Below are positions 59,261 through 64,000 of a stretch of DNA of 64,000 nucleotides, one piece after another; position 1 is the stretch's first letter; each line of letters starts with the position of its first letter. The notes below the pieces were generated by a model that was not told the origin of the DNA, ran no database searches, and saw only the letters and a program-made list of their open reading frames with translations. The stretch is from Tragulus kanchil (lineage: Eukaryota; Chordata; Mammalia; Artiodactyla; Tragulidae), in contig JAIOJX010000005.1 of the NCBI GenBank assembly GCA_022376925.1, positions 10,320,501 to 10,384,500 of the forward strand, in the 5' to 3' direction. The position numbers were made by a program, and so were the translations under genes.

Positions 59261-62200
59261 AGTCCCTATCCCTTTCCTTCTCCGCTTGTAACCATTAAAG
59301 ATTTTTTTAAAATCTTGGCTTCTGTATTCACTATGAAGGGCCCCCTGCCTGGCAATATATGATCCTGTGAGATTTCCACTCTCATGTGATAGCACAGGAG
59401 AGGAACTGTGTCATTCCATTCATTTTTTATTCTGCCTCTTCCCCAGTTACATTTTTGATATCAAAATGTCCAGGAATAGCAAGATGGTAAATCCTCTTTG
59501 GGCGATAGACCTTGGAGAACAAGAGTCATTATTTGGAAACTGTGGTCAGAGCCATCCTACCTCATCAGGATAGAGGATGGAAGAACCAATGAGCTTGGTG
59601 TGAAGACCGCCAAAGAGGGATAACTGTACCCCGACAGGTGAAAGAAACACCCCTGGGAAGCAGACAGCACAGTTTGATATGAAGCGGTGTTTACAGCCGG
59701 GAAGCAACCAAGAAGCCACGTGAGCTGTGGTTAGCAGACCAAGAGGGTCCAGTAAAAGGCAGGAAATGCAGATACACCCAGCAGGGAACAACGACAAGGA
59801 AGTGCAACTAAAACAGGCCACCCAAGGTCAATGCCACTGTCTTCAGGGCTACTGTTGATCTGCTCAGCATTTTACTGACAATGCAAGCAACTAGTAGCTT
59901 TCATTGCAATGGTTGGGAAGATTACTGGGATTTACAGAAGCTTTTCAAAGCCTTCTATGTTGTTGTGAAAATGACACATCTGTGGGTTACAAAACAGTGG
60001 CTCTGCCCCCTTAATGGGTGAATTTTTCTTTCTACTCTAATGGAAAAAGTATATCAATGTCAGGAAAGAAAGAAAATAGACATCAGATGAGGTCTTTGTC
60101 TCCTAGATCAGCATCAGCAGTCAAAGGACATGGGTAGGGAACTCCAACAGCAACTCTGTCTCCTAGGGAGAAACAACCAGCAAATAAATGTGTTAGAGCT
60201 CTTCTTCCGTGTCTTCACAAAGATGGTTTATGATGGTGGCTTCACTTTTTGGTATTACTTTGATTATAATCATTGGCGATCGCCAGTAAACGAAAACATG
60301 TTTCAGTTTTCACAGGTCTGCACGTGTGAATTCTCCACACTGCGTTACCAAGAGATGCAGCGTAGCTCACGCTTCCAAATGCTTTCAGTCTAAAATTCTA
60401 ACATGATGCTTCACTTACATAAGCACTTTTCCTTATAGTGGAAACACCAATGTAACCACGATTTCATGACATTCATTATTCTCCTCTCCTACAAGTCTTT
60501 TATGCAGAATTTGCATCCTAGCAATGAGACAACTGTAGAGAAGGAGTACCTACTCAGACAACCGGAGGAGTGAGGAAGAGGTTTTCCCTTCCAATAAAAA
60601 TTATTGTCTTCCTTTAAATGAGCAAGGTTGCATGCCATTTTGTGTTCCATATTTTGTGCATGTAAGCATCCCCATTGGAAAAAAACTTAATGATCCTTCA
60701 GCTCTCCTCCCTTCATGCCAAGTTCACTTCAAAACTTTGCCAGCACGCATGCCTGTTTCCTTTTGAGGGCATTGTGATCAGCATGTGCCTCTTGTTCTCC
60801 ATTCCCCCTTCTGCACTTAAGACTGAAGCACAATTTTAGGGTTCAGTATCACCCATGGGGTCATTTCACTTGCATTTCTCTCACTCCCAGCCAGGCTGTG
60901 CATTTACTGACAATGCAAGCAACTAGTAGCTTTCATTGCAATGGTTGGGAAGATTACTGGGATTTACAGAAGCTTTTCAAAGCCTTCTATGTTGTTGTGA
61001 AAATGACACATCTGTGGGTTACAAAACAGTGGCTCTGCCCCCTTAATGGGTGAATTTTTCTTTCTACTCTAATGGAAAAAGTATATCAATGTCAGGAAAG
61101 AAAGAAAATAGACATCAGATGAGGTCTTTGTCTCCTAGATCAGCATCAGCAGTCAAAGGACATGGGTAGGGAACTCCAACAGCAACTCTGTCTCCTAGGG
61201 AGAAACAACCAGCAAATAAATGTGTTAGAGCTCTTCTTCCGTGTCTTCACAAAGATGGTTTATGATGGTGGCTTCACTTTTTGGTATTACTTTGATTATA
61301 ATCATTGGCGATCGCCAGTAAACGAAAACATGTTTCAGTTTTCACAGGTCTGCACGTGTGAATTCTCCACACTGCGTTACCAAGAGATGCAGCGTAGCTC
61401 ACGCTTCCAAATGCTTTCAGTCTAAAATTCTAACATGATGCTTCACTTACATAAGCACTTTTCCTTATAGTGGAAACACCAATGTAACCACGATTTCATG
61501 ACATTCATTATTCTCCTCTCCTACAAGTCTTTTATGCAGAATTTGCATCCTAGCAATGAGACAACTGTAGAGAAGGAGTACCTACTCAGACAACCGGAGG
61601 AGTGAGGAAGAGGTTTTCCCTTCCAATAAAAATTATTGTCTTCCTTTAAATGAGCAAGGTTGCATGCCATTTTGTGTTCCATATTTTGTGCATGTAAGCA
61701 TCCCCATTGGAAAAAAACTTAATGATCCTTCAGCTCTCCTCCCTTCATGCCAAGTTCACTTCAAAACTTTGCCAGCACGCATGCCTGTTTCCTTTTGAGG
61801 GCATTGTGATCAGCATGTGCCTCTTGTTCTCCATTCCCCCTTCTGCACTTAAGACTGAAGCACAATTTTAGGGTTCAGTATCACCCATGGGGTCATTTCA
61901 CTTGCATTTCTCTCACTCCCAGCCAGGCTGTGCATTTCACAAGTGGCACCTGGGACCTTAATTTTTTATTTATTTGTACAAATACTCTGCATACTTGGAA
62001 TAGCCATTCTTTTACGAGCTATGTTTGGTGCCTATTTCCCCATTATGCTGGGTGTTTTCCCCTTATACTGTTTGCACAGCATTTTATTTTGCAAATTAAA
62101 AATCTGAAAGTTTATGAGTAAGTGGAAACTATCCATCTGGCTTCCTTCTTATGCAGCTTAAATAAATAACTGTGAGTATATATGTGTCAGTCACCCTAAA

Positions 62201-62373
62201 ACTGGAACGTATTCCTAAAGCAAAACAAACAATAATAACAAAAACATTTTTGGAATATAGTCACCATGAAAACATCCAGTTATACGTGGATGTCATTCCC
62301 AAATTGAAGTAGAACAAAAAATATATTTTCAATATATCTTTGGAGTCAATTCTCTGCAACACACTTTTATATA
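59261..62373. other. Unique intron, one third of it doubled
   Basis: No interspersed repeat that I can name. Doubling 19 accounts for 59871-61937. Confidence 0.45.
59871..61937 (+). repeat. Tandem doubling 19 (59871-60902 / 60903-61937)
   Basis: Two direct copies have an offset of 1032 bp, the shortest period, and meet at a shared CATTT. No recognisable repeat lies inside them. A short open frame is present in both and is not considered a gene. Confidence 0.95.
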
Positions 62374-62441
62374 TTGAGTTGGCCACAAAGTTTCTTTGAG
62401 TACGATCTTCTGGAAAAACTCGAATGAATTTGGGGGCCAAT
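62374..62441. mobile_element. Mariner-derived MITE, degenerate
   Basis: TTGAGTTGGCCACAAAGTTTC at the left and GAATTTGGGGGCCAATT at the right are decayed inverted repeats of the same kind as at 32627. TA flanks both ends (62372-62373, 62442-62443). It is 68 bp and more diverged than the other copy. Confidence 0.8.
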
Positions 62442-62443
62442 TA

Positions 62444-63371
62444 AGAAAATTTTATACAAGACCAGGGAGTGTACTTGATCTCCATTGATTCCGAGCACAC
62501 ATCTGCTGCCTTCTTCACCCTTGTTTTTTTTCTTCCACTTCTCAGGAATTAACTTCTTACTCTTGCTTCTTTTCCTTGTCTCTCACACCAGCTGGCTTGT
62601 GCCAGTTCCTCCCGGTCTGCATTTCTGCGTCCCATCTTGCCTCACTCTTTCCACAGGATGTGTTTGTTTTCTCCTTAGCACTTCGCACAATGCGTGGCTT
62701 GTGACACTAGAGCCAGGGCAGAATGTGGTTCAGCTCCAGGGTTTGGAGGCAGCAGCCTGGCAGTGGTTTCTCCATGTAGCCTAAGGAGCTCATAGCAAAT
62801 CTATTTGTGAGACTTGGTGGCATCTAGTGTGTGATCCCTTTTTGTTCATGGTAGGGTCTCAGCAGGTGTCTGTCAGTTGAATGAACTCAGTCACTCTCGC
62901 CTTTTTCTTCACTCTCCTTGATTTGGTGTACGCTTGAATCCAGCATCTTCATTTTTTGTGCCTCACAAGGCAGAGAAGAGCGTGACGAGCACAGTGCCCA
63001 CGGCCAGTTCTCTCTGTCTTAGTGCACTGCTTTCTACGTCCCATCGTCTAAGCCATACACTGACCTGCGCCCACTTCTGCATTCTCACCTCCACCGCTTC
63101 TGTGAGCTGGTGTTCCCACGTTAGGCCAGTCTGCACCTGGCTCATCTTTTACTTTTCTGCCCTACCCTGGTGTTCTCTCCAGTCCCATCGCCCTTCGTGA
63201 CAAGTTCATAATTCATGGTCAGACAATGCAACCTGCTTTCTCTTTAGCTTTAAACCAACCGTCTCTGTTCTGTGTTGGCCACATGAACAACATTTCCTAC
63301 TCAAAACCTCATCATGAAAAGGCACTATTGCTATTCTGGGTTCTCTTGTTTGTCCAATTTCTCACCTCCAA
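62444..63371. other. Unique intron sequence
   Basis: Pyrimidine-rich in places. No repeat that I can name and no exon signal. Confidence 0.4.
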
Positions 63372-63548
63372 GCCAGTAGTTCTCAAAGTATGGAACCCTG
63401 ACTGGCAAAAGCAGCTTTGGCATCACCAAAGACCTTATTGGACATGCGTATTCTCAGTTCCACCCCAGACCTGGGTCAGAACCCCTGTCATCTGTGTGTC
63501 AGCCACCCTCCAGGAAATTGCAGTATCCATGAAAGTTTGAGAACCATT
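63372..63548 (+). mobile_element. MER5A-like hAT MITE
   Basis: It starts CAGTAGTTCTCAAAGTATGG and ends GTTTGAGAACCATTG, an inverted terminal pair typical of MER5A. The middle has TTCCACCCCAGACCTGGG. Length near the usual ~189 bp. Confidence 0.82.
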
Positions 63549-63751
63549 GTGTTAATCCATCTGGTCTCCTTCTGCCTTCTCCCTTCCTCCTTTTCACACT
63601 TTATTCATTCTAGTAGGAAATGTCTTCCTACTTGGAGATAATTGTACCATTTTGAAAACCATTATTACAGATAATTTTAGACTATTGTATAAAACATCAA
63701 AATAATTTCCAATACTCAATGAGCATTTGTTCATTCCTGATAACCAGAGAC

Positions 63752-63832
63752 TATGCAACGAAAGACCAGAAAGAGAAATTCAAGAAGCAATTCCATTTGC
63801 CATTGCATCAAAAAGAATAAAACACCTAAGAG
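63752..63832 (+). mobile_element. L1 ORF2 fragment
   Basis: AAATTCAAGAAGCAATTCC, ATTTGCCATTGCATCAAAAAG and AATAAAACACCTAAGAG match a well-known ORF2 stretch. Only about 80 bp is recognisable and it may extend past the window. Confidence 0.7.
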
Positions 63833-64000
63833 ACTGTGATGATCTTGATAGATGAAAGTACAAATACGCTGTAAGACTCATTTTATTCAAGAGGGTTGAA
63901 TTCTTCCTGGGAGAGAGAACAGGTTTTTTTCTAATGATGCTAATTTAGAAAATACTGGGAATGTGCTGATAAACAGAACTGGTAAATAGTAAAAAGCCAT

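Noticed and set aside
60274..60285. Perfect 12-bp palindrome TGGCGATCGCCA, again in the second copy
   Set aside because: A rare motif in AT-rich intron, but single after collapsing the doubling and with no context that suggests a site-specific function.
60130..60393. An 87-codon frame repeated at 61162-61425
   Set aside because: Repeated by doubling 19 only; no homology recognised and no flanking gene signals.

Overview
The window is nuclear DNA from a ruminant (even-toed ungulate). The evidence is the mix of interspersed repeats: Bov-tA SINEs, 3' fragments of the BovB (RTE) LINE, CHR-type tRNA-Glu SINEs, artiodactyl L1 3' ends, mariner MITEs of the 'gggttggcc' type, and older mammalian MIR, MLT1 and hAT pieces. 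Several CHR-type copies look young. I cannot name the species from sequence alone.

The only coding sequence I can support is one 81-nt exon on the + strand (42347-42427). It has a good polypyrimidine tract and AG acceptor, a GTAAGG donor and phase-1 boundaries on both sides. It encodes the first (N-terminal) RPEL actin-binding repeat of a PHACTR-family protein, and the residues match PHACTR1. The rest of the window is therefore read as intron on both sides of this exon. All other open frames are short and fall in repeats or in duplicated intron DNA. I see no tRNA gene, rRNA, CRISPR array, promoter or operon-like structure.

The most striking structure is a set of 19 direct tandem duplications, each of a different 1.03-1.20 kb sequence. 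The first copies start at about 1755, 6341, 8155, 9886, 12001, 17006, 20205, 22151, 24125, 26866, 28785, 35066, 37071, 39987, 44797, 48298, 51634, 54449 and 59871. The two copies are nearly identical. They differ mainly by homopolymer-length changes and by damaged sequence near the junction, which often holds 0-70 bp of filler. Neighbouring pairs overlap like stairs (6341-14168, 20205-26349, 26866-30980, 35066-39326). This is what unmerged 1.1-kb overlaps between assembly pieces would look like. If so, about 21 kb of the 64 kb is excess and the true locus is near 43 kb. I regard this as an assembly artefact and not a biological repeat system, but it governs how everything else is read: repeats inside a pair should be counted once.

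Layout: 1-6340 holds intron, an MLT1 LTR (doubled) and a CHR-2 SINE. 6341-14168 is a repeat-poor staircase. 14169-20204 holds a young CHR SINE and two L1 3' ends, one split by a Bov-tA. 20205-30980 holds two staircases with MIR and a Bov-tA nested in CHR. 30981-42346 is rich in L1, BovB, CHR and Bov-tA copies and includes a mariner MITE. The exon follows at 42347. 42428-50404 is SINE-dense, with CHR nested in Bov-tA, BovB, MLT1 and two young CHR loci. 50405-64000 is mostly unique intron with three more doubled segments, hAT pieces, a second mariner MITE and an L1 fragment.
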